Positions 52,254 to 60,522 of a DNA stretch of 64,000 bases are shown here, one piece after another. The position numbers were made by a program, and so were the translations under genes. This stretch comes from Desulfobacteraceae bacterium UBA2174 (lineage in GTDB: Bacteria > Desulfobacterota > Desulfobacteria > Desulfobacterales > UBA2174), in contig DCWA01000009.1 of the NCBI GenBank assembly GCA_002327445.1, positions 1 to 64,000 on the forward strand, given 5' to 3'. The first letter of the stretch is position 1. The number at the start of each line of letters is the position of its first letter. The notes under the pieces were generated by a model. The model did not search any database and had not been told where the DNA came from. It saw only the letters and a program-made list of their open reading frames with translations.

Positions 52254-53582
52254 ATGGACAAACCCACCCGCAACCAGATCCAGAAAGCCACCCAGGACGC
52301 CCGTACGCTGCTTGAGATCGAATTCCGCCAGCAGTTGGAGGGGATCTTCGATATTCATCCCGATGGCAGCATTGCGCCGGAACCGGGGGCGCATCTGGAT
52401 GCCGACCAGCGGATTTTGCGGCAAAAGATCGTGGCCGCCATCGCCCATGAAAAGGCCGGCGGGATGTCGGATCGCGATGCCGTGACCGCCTACTTTCGCG
52501 AGGCATCCTTTACCTGCCTGAACCGGTTCGTTGCCTTGAAAATGCTGGAGGCCCGGGACCTGACCCAGCAATGCATCTCAAAAGGCGAGCTGTCTTCCGG
52601 GTTCAAAGAATTTTGCGGGCTGGCGCCCGGCTTGGCCGAACTGCCGGACCGCGGCTACCGGCTCTATATCGAGAGCCTGTTCGACGAGCTTTCCACGGAA
52701 ATCCGGGTGCTGTTCGACCGCCTGAGCCCGGCCTCCCTGTTGTGGCCGCGGAAAACCGCACTGGACGGGCTGCTGTCCATTCTCAACCGCCAAGAGCTTG
52801 AGGAAATTTGGGACGAGGACGAAACCATCGGCTGGCTGTACCAGTATTTCAACAGCGCCGACGAGCGCAAAAAAATGCGGGACGAGTCCGCCGCGCCGCG
52901 CAATTCCCATGAGCTGGCGGTCCGCAACCAGTTTTTCACCCCTCGTTACGTGGTCGAATTTTTGACCGATAACACCCTCGGCCGAATCTGGTACGAGATG
53001 ACCCAGGGCCAGACCGTTTTAAAGGACACCTGCCGTTACCTCGTGCGCCGGCCGGACGAAGTTTTTTTGGACGACACGCATTCACCCGCAGATGCAAAGG
53101 CCAAGCGATGGTTGCAGGGAGCAGATGAAGATTTCCCTACTGCCTACGAATTGGCCTGTACGGTCGATACTTACAAAAGATACCCCTCAGTTGATGCTGC
53201 GGCTGACTGGCTATACAGGAACATAACCCGCGTCACGGCCGGGGAGACCAGTGAGCTGAAAACCCAAGAACTCCTGGATCTTCTTTTCATGCTGCATCGC
53301 GCGGACCATTTTTCTGAAGGCACTCTTGATCATTACAGCAACGAAATCAAACAAATCATCGATGAACTTGCTGAACGACGAAATCAAGGTAAGTCTGATA
53401 ATCAAACTCAGGAAGCGCTGTTGAATCAGCCGGTATTTATTCCTTACAGAAAGTTGAAATACCCGCGGGAAATTTTGATGCTTGACCCGGCCTGCGGTTC
53501 CATGCACTTCGGTCTCTACGCCTTCGATCTTTTTGAGATAATTTATCGGGAATCACTCAACCCAAGGTTGATAACGTCGTGA
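52254..53582 (+). pseudogene. pglX: N-terminal fragment of BREX methyltransferase PglX
   Basis: The 442-residue frame matches the start of the adenine-specific BREX DNA methyltransferase: DKPTRNQIQKATQDARTLLE, NRFVALKMLEAR, RNSHELAVRNQFFTPRYVVE and the SAM-binding motif LDPACGSMHFGLYAFDLFE. Full PglX has about 1,200 residues, so the catalytic NPPY-type motif and the target-recognition part are missing. The frame stops right where a palindromic repeat begins (53600). It is 3'-truncated and should be inactive as a methyltransferase. Confidence 0.85.
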
Positions 53583-53599
53583 AAAAGCCGAAAACAGCC

Positions 53600-53700
53600 A
53601 TTGTCATTCCGAGGAGCTTGCGACGAGGAATCTCAAGCATCCGCTATTATTATACATTCCGTTTTACGAAGAGATCCCTCGCTGCGCTCGGGATGACAAT
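53600..53700. repeat. Palindromic repeat, copy 2
   Basis: ATTGTCATTCC (53600-53610) pairs with GGGATGACAAT (53690-53700). The interior resembles copy 1 at 50042-50118 (GAGGAATCTC, GAGATCCCTCGCTGCG). Both copies bracket the ATPase/TOPRIM/pglX block. Confidence 0.75.
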
Positions 53701-53744
53701 TCGGATTTTTTACGAAGGCATCAAGGTTCGGCGATGTCCCCATT

Positions 53745-54464
53745 TCATTGACAAGCTGACGGGAATGCCAACAGCTCGCCAAACGTCCACGGGTGATTTG
53801 TGATTTTGGCCGCCATGGCAGGGGTTGTCGCCCGAAAAACTCTGTCGGCACCCCGACTCAGCGATTCGTGCGGCCGGATGAAATCGTAGCACGCTACGCA
53901 GATTGCGAACTTTGCAGTGAGCCATCGCTGAGACCGAGCCGCCGTTGGTGCCTTACGTGCCAAGTGGGCGTCCCAAAGGCGCCAGTCCAAATTCGACCGC
54001 TCAATGTAAGCCGTATTGACGGTGCGGCTCGGCGAGTTGACCAGTCGGGCTTCAATGCGCTCTTGGCTGCCATGAACGACCTTGCGTTCCACCTTGACGA
54101 CCCGGGCACCCTTTCGAGTCTTATGAACCGTTGCGTAATCCAGATCCTTATCGACGACCCGCACAGGACTGCGAGGCCTGCCGCGTTTGCCGGTAGGCTC
54201 CGGTGCAATCAACTCGTGGAACAGCTCGGCCAAGACGGTTGCGTAATGGGGCAACTCGTCGGAAACAAACAGGGGCTTGCCTTTGAGGCGGCCGACCAGG
54301 TCTTTGAGAAACTTTCGGGCATCGTCCAATTCTCGGCCGCCAATCAGGAAGGCAATCAGAAGTCGGGATGGGGTGTCGATGGCCGTCCAGATCCAGGTTT
54401 GTCCGTACTGGCTCTCGATGTCCTCCCTGCTGCCAGAACATCTCTTTTTTTTACAAACGCCCAC
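53745..54464 (-). CDS. IS1-like transposase, second frame (catalytic part)
   Basis: Catalytic half of a transposase made by -1 frameshifting. The frame contains QYGQTWIWTAIDTPSRLLIA with the first catalytic Asp, GKPLFVSDELPHYATVLAEL with the second, and NTAYIERSNLDWRLW with the Glu, the DDE order. The nominal start (MGVCKKKRC) is probably not used: it lies on the minus strand at the A8 run (plus-strand T8 at 54445-54452), where ORF1 ribosomes or polymerase would slip into this frame. Confidence 0.8.
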   Translation of the reverse strand: MGVCKKKRCSGSREDIESQYGQTWIWTAIDTPSRLLIAFLIGGRELDDARKFLKDLVGRLKGKPLFVSDELPHYATVLAELFHELIAPEPTGKRGRPRSPVRVVDKDLDYATVHKTRKGARVVKVERKVVHGSQERIEARLVNSPSRTVNTAYIERSNLDWRLWDAHLARKAPTAARSQRWLTAKFAICVACYDFIRPHESLSRGADRVFRATTPAMAAKITNHPWTFGELLAFPSACQ

Positions 54465-54841
54465 AGCTCGTCGAGTTGGGTCTCAGTGAGCTCCAATGAC
54501 TTTAGCAGGCTTGACAGCACGCGCGCGCAGTGTTCTCCTGCACGCAGGATGACTCGGTTGACGGTGTCCTTGTCGAGCCCGAGCAACCGGGCCGTAGCCC
54601 GCACGCCGACGCCTTCGGCTGCGTGGTGAATGATCTGGCGGATCGTCTCGGCCGGAAGATGAATTCCGAACAGCGCACTGGCGCGGGTAGCGGCAAAACG
54701 CTGGCCGCAGGTTCGGCAGTGCAACAGATCGCGGCTCTTGTCCTTGCCGTACTTGCCGCGGACACCAATGTTGCCCTGTCCTCGAAGGCCGTAGTCCTTG
54801 CATTGGTTGTTGGGACAGAAGCATTGCTCAAGGTCGGTCAT
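54356..54841 (-). CDS. IS1-like transposase, first frame (zinc finger and HTH)
   Basis: N-terminal DNA-binding part of the transposase. From ATG 54841 (GGGAGG 7 bp before) it encodes a zinc-ribbon (CFCPNNQC and LLHCRTCGQRF) and a helix-turn-helix (GVGVRATARLLGLDKDTVNR). It then reads LDELWAFVKKRDVL up to the slip site. Past the A-run the frame loses similarity and ends, so the useful product is the fusion with the second frame. Confidence 0.8.
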   Translation of the reverse strand: MTDLEQCFCPNNQCKDYGLRGQGNIGVRGKYGKDKSRDLLHCRTCGQRFAATRASALFGIHLPAETIRQIIHHAAEGVGVRATARLLGLDKDTVNRVILRAGEHCARVLSSLLKSLELTETQLDELWAFVKKRDVLAAGRTSRASTDKPGSGRPSTPHPDF

Positions 54842-54963
54842 GGCTTGCCTCCCGATATCCTTTATGAACTGCACGGGGGCAAGCCTACTACAATCAGGGC
54901 CGCATGTCAACTATATGGGGACATTGCCCGGGATTTGGTCACCCCCGCTCATGAAAATCATCC

Positions 54964-54987
54964 CTTCTCCCCCCATGGGGGGAGAAG
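54964..54987. repeat. Perfect 24-bp palindrome
   Basis: CTTCTCCCCCCA and its exact complement TGGGGGGAGAAG abut to give a 24-bp perfect palindrome, followed by AGGGTGAGGGGG. It resembles repetitive extragenic palindromes and lies just before the riboswitch promoter. Confidence 0.7.
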
Positions 54988-55028
54988 ATCAGGGTGAGGG
55001 GGCTGTATTTTCACGGTAAAAATTCTGT

Positions 55029-55057
55029 TTGACAGTTCATTTTCTTCGCGCTACAGG
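55029..55057 (+). promoter_or_regulatory. Sigma-70-type promoter of the cobalamin-riboswitch operon
   Basis: A consensus -35 box TTGACA (55029-55034) is followed at 17 bp by TACAGG (55052-55057) as -10. Transcription would start near 55064, a few bases before the riboswitch. Confidence 0.6.
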
Positions 55058-55067
55058 AAATCCAAAT

Positions 55068-55226
55068 ATGTTCAGGTGCTTCTTAAGGAGCCGAAGAGGG
55101 AACCCCGCGAGAATCGGGGACGGGCCCGCCGCTGTGATCGGGGACGAAAGCTGCATGATGCCACTGGCCGGAAGGTCGGGAAGGCGCAGCCGGTAGGAAG
55201 ATCCGAGAGTCAGAAGACCTGCCTGG
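55068..55226 (+). ncRNA. Cobalamin riboswitch
   Basis: Leader RNA that binds adenosylcobalamin or a related B12 form. The conserved elements appear in order: a 5' stem with AGGTGCTTC, GAGGGAA and the AATCGGGGACGGGCCCGCC core, then CTGTGATCGGGGACGA. The B12-box region GCCACTG and a final AGTCAGAAGACCTGCC follow. It precedes a perfect terminator (55295-55332), so B12 binding most likely ends transcription before the membrane-protein, ABC-transporter and cobN genes. Confidence 0.9.
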
Positions 55227-55294
55227 ACATTTCGAGGTGACGGCTGCGTGGACGGCGGCGTGCCTTGGCAGTTATCTGCGGATAAAAAAGGGAC

Positions 55295-55332
55295 ATCCCG
55301 GATCGAAAATGCTTCGATCCGGGATTTTTTTT
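55295..55332 (+). terminator. Riboswitch-controlled intrinsic terminator
   Basis: ATCCCGGATCGAA (55295-55307) and TTCGATCCGGGAT (55313-55325) are perfect 13-bp complements around a 5-base loop, followed by a run of eight T. It lies between the riboswitch and the first gene, as expected for a transcriptional expression platform. Confidence 0.9.
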
Positions 55333-55423
55333 GCTTTTTTGATGCAGACGCCGCCGCCCTCGGTTTGCTTTTCGGCTTCCTTCCCGCGCAAGCGAAGCGC
55401 GCATCGATGGGGATGGCGTTGTC

Positions 55424-56206
55424 ATGCTGACGGCCCGATCGGCCTTATCAATCGCAACGGTCCTGTATGCCCTGGCGCTGGCCGCCAGTTTCAGGCCCCG
55501 GCAGCGCCCCGGTTTCACGCCGTGGCTGCTGCTGCCGGCCGTCGGCGCCAACGCGGCGGCCGTGGCCCTGCGCTACTGGCAGGCCTGGCCCATGCTGCCC
55601 ATGCATCTCGGATCCGCGGCCCTGCCGCTTTTCATGGGCCTGCTGGCGGCCTTGCCGCCCACCTGGAAAACCGGGGACGCGCAGGAATCCGGCGTCCGGC
55701 GCGCGGTGCTGGCTTTGGCCTTTCTGCTGGCCGCATCGGCGGTGTGCTTTCCCAAAGATTTCTACCTGCCGTTTCTCAAATCCGCGACCCCCTTCGCCCA
55801 TCTGTTCTTTCTCTTCGGCACCGCCGGCAAGGGCTGCTTTCTCTTCGGCGCGGCCCGGGCCGCGTTCGCCTGGCAAAGGGTGCCTCGGTGCGGCCGGCAG
55901 GAGACGTCGCTGCACGCAGAAAGCCGCTGGTTTCCCCCGATCGCCTGGGGGTTTGTCCTGTGGACCCTTTCCATGTTCGCCGGCGAGCTGTGGTCCTATC
56001 GGGGCTGGGGAACCCCGGTGGTCTGGGACGATCCGGCCATCGTCGCCGCCATGGCCACCTGGTTTTTTTACATCGGTCTGCTGCATCTGCATCTGACCCG
56101 GACCTGGGGGCCCAGGGGTCGGGCCGTCTTTGCGGCCCTGGGCGGCGCGGGTGTGCTGGCGCTGAACTGCGTTCCGGACTTCGGTCCGTTCCGGCCGCCG
56201 TTTTAA
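55424..56206 (+). CDS. CcsA/CcmC-like membrane protein
   Basis: Membrane protein of the CcsA haem-handling fold, eight helices or fewer in 260 residues. A WWD-like periplasmic segment lies at about 190-203 (WSYRGWGTPVVWDD), with candidate haem-ligand histidines at 61, 126 and 221-223. It is the first gene behind the cobalamin riboswitch and is followed by a ResB-like protein, repeating the CcsA/CcsB partnership of cytochrome c maturation. The WWD motif differs from the usual one, so it may handle haem or a different tetrapyrrole or metal complex. Confidence 0.75.
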   Translation: MLTARSALSIATVLYALALAASFRPRQRPGFTPWLLLPAVGANAAAVALRYWQAWPMLPMHLGSAALPLFMGLLAALPPTWKTGDAQESGVRRAVLALAFLLAASAVCFPKDFYLPFLKSATPFAHLFFLFGTAGKGCFLFGAARAAFAWQRVPRCGRQETSLHAESRWFPPIAWGFVLWTLSMFAGELWSYRGWGTPVVWDDPAIVAAMATWFFYIGLLHLHLTRTWGPRGRAVFAALGGAGVLALNCVPDFGPFRPPF

Positions 56207-56223
56207 ACCCGGAGATGAAGGCG

Positions 56224-57033
56224 ATGGCATCCCTGCTATGGCACAAACTGGGCAGCATCCGCCTGACGGTGATCGTCTGCCTGCTTCTGTGGGGCGATCT
56301 AGCCTGGGGGTACTTTTGCCTCAAGGGCCGCACGAGCCTGTTTGCGCCCCTCAACGACATCGGCCTGCTGGCCTGGATGGCCACCTACGGCCGCCACAAT
56401 CCGGCGCTGACCGCCTGGTTCTTCATCCTGCTGGTCCTGCTCGCCCTGCTGTGCGTCAATACGTTTGCCTGCACCACCGAGCGGGTGATCCTGCTGGTGC
56501 GCGTGCGCGAAGCCTTTCCCGGGCGGCGCCTGGTTTTCAAGTTCGCCCCGCACCTGATGCACTACGCCCTGATCGTCATCCTGGCCGGCTACCTGTGCAG
56601 CTATCTCTGCGCCCGCGTCTCGCCCGGCTTCACCCTGGTGCCCGGAGTTCCCGTGACGCTTCCCGGCACGGCGGCCCGGATCACGCTGGAGTCCTTCGAC
56701 CCGCTTTACTACCGCGGGAACCGCCTGCCGTTCCTGGACAACCGGGTGATCCGGCCCCGGGCCCGCCTGCGGCTCGTCGACGGCGATACGCGCCGAACGG
56801 CGGTGCTCAGCGATTGCCGGCCGGTGCGTTTCCGGGGCTGCGGGATTTTCATGGCCGACTATTCGCCCAAGAAAAAGGGGAGCACGGCGATGCGGGCGCG
56901 CATCGACACCTGTGTCCGCAAGGATCCCGGCGTCGGCCTGTATATGGCCGGCATAGGGATGTTTACCGCCGGCCTGATCCTGTATGCGGGCCACTGGTTC
57001 TGGAGCGGCAGGAACGGAAAGGAGTTGCCATGA
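56224..57033 (+). CDS. ResB-like (CcsB-type) membrane protein
   Basis: Partner-type protein of the CcsA-like gene before it. ATG 56224 lies 9 bp after CCCGGAG and was preferred to the ATG at 56215, which has no room for a ribosome site. The 269-residue chain has about three N-terminal helices (GSIRLTVIVCLLLWGDLAWG, WFFILLVLLALLCVNTFA, LMHYALIVILAGYLCSYLC). A periplasmic domain and a C-terminal helix (VGLYMAGIGMFTAGLILYAG) follow. This matches shortened ResB proteins. It overlaps the binding-protein gene by 4 bp, so it belongs to the B12-controlled operon. Confidence 0.75.
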   Translation: MASLLWHKLGSIRLTVIVCLLLWGDLAWGYFCLKGRTSLFAPLNDIGLLAWMATYGRHNPALTAWFFILLVLLALLCVNTFACTTERVILLVRVREAFPGRRLVFKFAPHLMHYALIVILAGYLCSYLCARVSPGFTLVPGVPVTLPGTAARITLESFDPLYYRGNRLPFLDNRVIRPRARLRLVDGDTRRTAVLSDCRPVRFRGCGIFMADYSPKKKGSTAMRARIDTCVRKDPGVGLYMAGIGMFTAGLILYAGHWFWSGRNGKELP

Positions 57034-58154
57034 GAACGATTGCCCGTCCCGCCGCCTGTGCGGCGGCCCTGATGATCGTCTTGACGATGGGGGCCTGCAC
57101 CGGGGACGGCGGAGAAACGGACCGGTCGTTTCTCCAGATCGGAGAATTCGCCATCCACCGCATCGATGAGAACCGCACCGAGGTGCGCGACGGCGCCGGC
57201 CGCATCCTGGTGCTGATCCCCCGCGGGGCACCGACGCCCGAAGACTGCGACCCGCTCCGGGTGGTGCGGACCCCCGTGGCGCGGGTGGTGGCCGGCGGCA
57301 CTTTCGAGGTGGCCATGCTGCGGGCCCTGGGGGTCCTCGACGATGTCCTGGTGGGCGTCACCCGGCCGGCCGATCACTGGTACGTCGAGGAAGTGCGCCG
57401 CGGCATGCAAGCCGGCCGCATCGCCTACCTGGGCGACGGGCCCGACATCGACTTCGAGCGCCTGCGCCAGCAGCGGCCCGAACTGGTGCTCACCTGGGAC
57501 CGCTCGCTGATCCCGATGCTCGACGAGCTGAAGATTCCCTGCGCCATCACCTCGGGCCCGGTGGCCCAGTGCCTCAATGCCCGCATGCGCTTCGTGCAGT
57601 TTCTGGCCCCGTTTTTCGGGCGCCAGCGGGAGGCCGACGCCTTTTTCGAGCGGGTGAACGGCTCCTTGATCGAACTGCGCCAGCGCACGGCCGGCTCGAC
57701 CATCCAGCCCGGGGTGATGTGGGGCGACATCTACGAAAAGCGCGTGCTGGTGGAACCGGGCAACGCCTGGGTGGGCGAGCTGGTGGAGCTGGTGGAAAGC
57801 GATTATCTCTTCGAGGATGTCTTCGGCACCTCGTGCATCGAGATCTCCGTGGAACGCTTTCTGCACTCCGGGCAGGAGGCCGACATCTTCTTCACCTACC
57901 GCACGGCCGCCGACGGGGTGACCTCCAAGGCGGCCTTGGCCCGGCTCAATCCGCTGCTGGCCGGGATCCGGCCCATCCGCTCCGGCAGGGTCTACGCCCC
58001 CCGTCCCCACTACGCCCAGTCGGCGGACCGGCTGGATGAGATCCTCACCGAGATCGCCGCCATCCTGCACCCGGATGTGTATCCGGATTATTCCCTGCAA
58101 TACTTCGTCGCGTTGCCGGACGACGATCCGGCGGCGCCGGAGAGTGCACCATGA
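57030..58154 (+). CDS. BtuF/FecB-like ABC transporter substrate-binding lipoprotein
   Basis: Periplasmic binding component for a corrinoid, siderophore or metal chelate. The 374-residue protein has a lipoprotein signal (MIVLTMGAC, lipid-bound Cys about 23). The two lobes are joined by a helix (PVARVVAGGTFEVAMLRALG; DIDFERLRQQRPELVL; SAKD-like RLDEILTEIAAILHPD). An insertion with CDPLR precedes the first lobe. ATGA overlaps link it to both neighbours. Control by a cobalamin riboswitch and proximity to cobN favour a corrinoid or cobalt compound, although a haem-type ligand is conceivable given the CcsA/ResB genes. Confidence 0.88.
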   Translation: MRTIARPAACAAALMIVLTMGACTGDGGETDRSFLQIGEFAIHRIDENRTEVRDGAGRILVLIPRGAPTPEDCDPLRVVRTPVARVVAGGTFEVAMLRALGVLDDVLVGVTRPADHWYVEEVRRGMQAGRIAYLGDGPDIDFERLRQQRPELVLTWDRSLIPMLDELKIPCAITSGPVAQCLNARMRFVQFLAPFFGRQREADAFFERVNGSLIELRQRTAGSTIQPGVMWGDIYEKRVLVEPGNAWVGELVELVESDYLFEDVFGTSCIEISVERFLHSGQEADIFFTYRTAADGVTSKAALARLNPLLAGIRPIRSGRVYAPRPHYAQSADRLDEILTEIAAILHPDVYPDYSLQYFVALPDDDPAAPESAP

Positions 58155-59200
58155 ACGTCGTCGCCGGCGCAACGTCCTGCCCGGTCGCCGCCCCCCGGAT
58201 TCGCGCCGCGCTGGTCTTCGGCGTGCTGGCGATTCTGGTGGCGGTCGTACTGGTGGCAAACGTCGGCATCGGATCGGTGGCCATCTCGCCGGCCGAGATC
58301 CTGGAAATGCTCCGCCGGCCGGGCGACGACAGCATCGTCGGGGCCATCGTGTGGAAGATCCGCATCCCCCGGGCCATCGCCGCCGTGGTCGGCGGGGCCT
58401 ACCTGGCGGTATCGGGTCTGCTGCTCCAGGTTTACTTCCGCAACCCCATCGTCGGCCCCTTCATCCTGGGCATCTCTTCGGGGGCCACGGTGATGGTTTC
58501 CCTGGTGATGCTCACCTCGCTCACCGTCGGACTGACCGTGCTGAGCCCGTTTATGACCACCCTGGCCGCCTTCGCCGGGGCCTACGGGGTCATGATGATC
58601 GTGGTGGCCGTGGCCGCCCGGGTGAAAAACAGCGTCACGCTGCTCATCGTGGGTCTGATGATGGGCTACCTGTGCGGCGCGGTGACCGCCGTGCTCACCG
58701 CCCTGGCGGAAAAGGAGAAGATCAAGGGCTTCGTACTGTGGCAGTTGGGAAGCTTTTCCGGGTTCAAATGGAGTGAAATCCAGGTCCTGCTCGTCGGCGG
58801 AGGCCTTGTTTTGGTCTTGATCTACACCCTGAGCAAGCCCTTGAACGCCTTTTTGCTCGGCGAAGAATACGCCGCCTCCATGGGCGTTCCCATCCGCCGC
58901 TTCCGGGTCCTGATCCTGCTGTGCGCCTGCGCCCTGGCCGGCATGATCACGGCGGCCGCCGGACCGGTGGCCTTCGTGGGGCTGGCCGTTCCGCACATGG
59001 CGCGCCTGAGCTTCGCCACCTCGGACAACCGGGTCCTGATTCCCGGCGCCTGCCTCATCGGCGCCCTGGTGACCAGCCTCTGCGACCTGGTCGCCCGCAT
59101 GCTGCTCTCGCCGGTGGAGCTACCGCTTTCGGCCATCACCGCCTTTTTCGGGGCGCCCATCGTCATCGGTCTGCTGCTCAAGCGCCGGGTGGAGATGTGA
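58151..59200 (+). CDS. FecCD/BtuC family ABC transporter permease
   Basis: Membrane channel of a type II ABC importer, about ten helices in 349 residues. Family segments include KIRIPRAIAAVVGGAYLAVSG, FILGISSGATVMV, the ATPase-coupling region EEYAASMGVPIRR and GPVAFVGLAVPHMARL. It starts in a 4-bp overlap with the binding-protein stop. It would pair as a homodimer with the ATPase encoded next. Confidence 0.93.
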   Translation: MNVVAGATSCPVAAPRIRAALVFGVLAILVAVVLVANVGIGSVAISPAEILEMLRRPGDDSIVGAIVWKIRIPRAIAAVVGGAYLAVSGLLLQVYFRNPIVGPFILGISSGATVMVSLVMLTSLTVGLTVLSPFMTTLAAFAGAYGVMMIVVAVAARVKNSVTLLIVGLMMGYLCGAVTAVLTALAEKEKIKGFVLWQLGSFSGFKWSEIQVLLVGGGLVLVLIYTLSKPLNAFLLGEEYAASMGVPIRRFRVLILLCACALAGMITAAAGPVAFVGLAVPHMARLSFATSDNRVLIPGACLIGALVTSLCDLVARMLLSPVELPLSAITAFFGAPIVIGLLLKRRVEM

Positions 59201-59226
59201 GATTGAATAACAGAGGGAAACTCGAC

Positions 59227-60522
59227 ATGAAAAAACACCTGAAGCAACCAACGAAGCCGGAAGACCGATCACCCGTTCTCACCTGCCGCAACCTGACCGT
59301 CGGATACAAAGACAAGCCGGTGCTCAGCGGGGTGGATCTGAGCCTGGAGGCGGGGCATTTCGTCACCCTCCTGGGTCCCAACGGCGCGGGCAAGACCACC
59401 CTGCTGCGTACCCTGTCGCGCCACCTTGCCCCGCTGTCCGGCGACATCCGCATCCACGGGCGGCCTCTGGCCGCCATGCGCGCCGCGGAGTTGGCCCGCT
59501 TCATGGCGGTGGTGCTCACCAACAAGGTGGCGCCGCCGCTTTTCTCGGTCTACGAATTCGTGGCCCTGGGCCGCTATCCGCACACCGATTTTCTGGGACG
59601 GCTGGGGCCGGACGATCACGCGGCCGTGCAATCCGCCCTGGCCGCGGTGCGCGCCGAAGGCTTGGCCCGGCGAATCTTCACCGATCTGAGCGACGGCGAA
59701 CGCCAGAAGGCCTTGGTGGCCCGCGCCCTGGCCCAGCAGCCGCAACTGCTGCTCCTGGACGAGCCCACCCTGCACCTGGATTTGAAGCACCGCCTGGAAG
59801 TGATGGCCATCCTGCGCGACCTTTGCCGCAAACGGAAAATCACCGTGCTGGCCTCCCTGCATGACGTGGACGTGGCCGCCAAGGTCTCCGATCGGGTGGC
59901 CCTGATCAAGGACGGCCGCCTGTCGGCCTGGGGCGCACCCGAGCAGATCCTCACCGGCGGCAGTGTGGCGGCGCTTTACGATTTCGACGGCGCCGCCTTC
60001 AGCCGCCACTTGGGCGGCATCGAAATGCGCGGCGACGGGAGCCGCGGTCGGGCCTTCGTGGTGGCCGGCATGGGCAGCGGCGCCCAAATCTACCGCCTGC
60101 TGGCCAAGCGCGGTTTCGCCATCGCCACCGGCGTGCTCCACACCAACGACCTGGACTACTTCGTGGCCCGCTCCCTGGGGGCGGAGTGCGCCATCCAGTC
60201 CTCCATGCAGGCCATAGACCATCACAACCTTGCCGCCGCCGACCAGCTATCGGCGGGCTGTGATGTGGTGATCGACTGCGGATTCGAGGTGGGACCCATG
60301 AACGAGGCCAACCTGACCCTGGTGAAAAACGCCGTGGGCGCCGGCCGGGCCGTGTTCAGCCTGCGCGGCAACGGGACCGGCGCGCCGGAGGAAGGACAAG
60401 CCGGTCACGGGTGTATTCGCTGCCAGGACCCAGGCCACTTACTTGACCTATTGGAGTCGTACTTGGCAGTGAAACACGGTGCGCCGCAAGCCGCCCAATC
60501 AGAGAAGGAGTCTGTCTCATGA
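59227..60522 (+). CDS. BtuD/FecE-like ABC ATPase with extra C-terminal domain
   Basis: ATP-binding subunit of the importer. The start ATG 59227 has GAGGG upstream. Of its 431 residues the first 270 form a standard ATPase with Walker A LLGPNGAGKTTLL, signature LSDGERQKALVARAL, Walker B LLLLDEPTLHLD and H-loop SLHDVDVA. The remaining 160 or so form an added domain with a nucleotide-fold-like start (FVVAGMGSGAQIYRLLAKRG) and DVVIDCGFEVGPMNEANLTL, ending with GCIRCQDPGH. BtuD itself lacks this extension. It may sense a ligand or regulate transport. The stop overlaps cobN by 4 bp. Confidence 0.9.
   Translation: MKKHLKQPTKPEDRSPVLTCRNLTVGYKDKPVLSGVDLSLEAGHFVTLLGPNGAGKTTLLRTLSRHLAPLSGDIRIHGRPLAAMRAAELARFMAVVLTNKVAPPLFSVYEFVALGRYPHTDFLGRLGPDDHAAVQSALAAVRAEGLARRIFTDLSDGERQKALVARALAQQPQLLLLDEPTLHLDLKHRLEVMAILRDLCRKRKITVLASLHDVDVAAKVSDRVALIKDGRLSAWGAPEQILTGGSVAALYDFDGAAFSRHLGGIEMRGDGSRGRAFVVAGMGSGAQIYRLLAKRGFAIATGVLHTNDLDYFVARSLGAECAIQSSMQAIDHHNLAAADQLSAGCDVVIDCGFEVGPMNEANLTLVKNAVGAGRAVFSLRGNGTGAPEEGQAGHGCIRCQDPGHLLDLLESYLAVKHGAPQAAQSEKESVS

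Larger units (their letters stand above)
53730..54928. mobile_element. IS1-like insertion sequence
   Basis: Terminal inverted repeats of 24 bp match at 20 positions: left end GGCGATGTCCCCATTTCATT (53730 onward) and right end, minus strand, GGCAATGTCCCCATATAGTT (54928 downward), each followed by GACA. The two transposase frames lie inside. No 8-9 bp target duplication is visible, which suggests later rearrangement of a flank, possibly with loss of the pglX end. Confidence 0.8.

Noticed and set aside
53793..54629. Plus-strand frame across the IS1-like element
   Set aside because: Antisense to the two transposase frames that carry zinc-ribbon and DDE motifs.
55248..55430. 60-codon frame in the riboswitch leader
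   Set aside because: It runs through the perfect intrinsic terminator stem and T-run, so it is leader RNA and not a gene.
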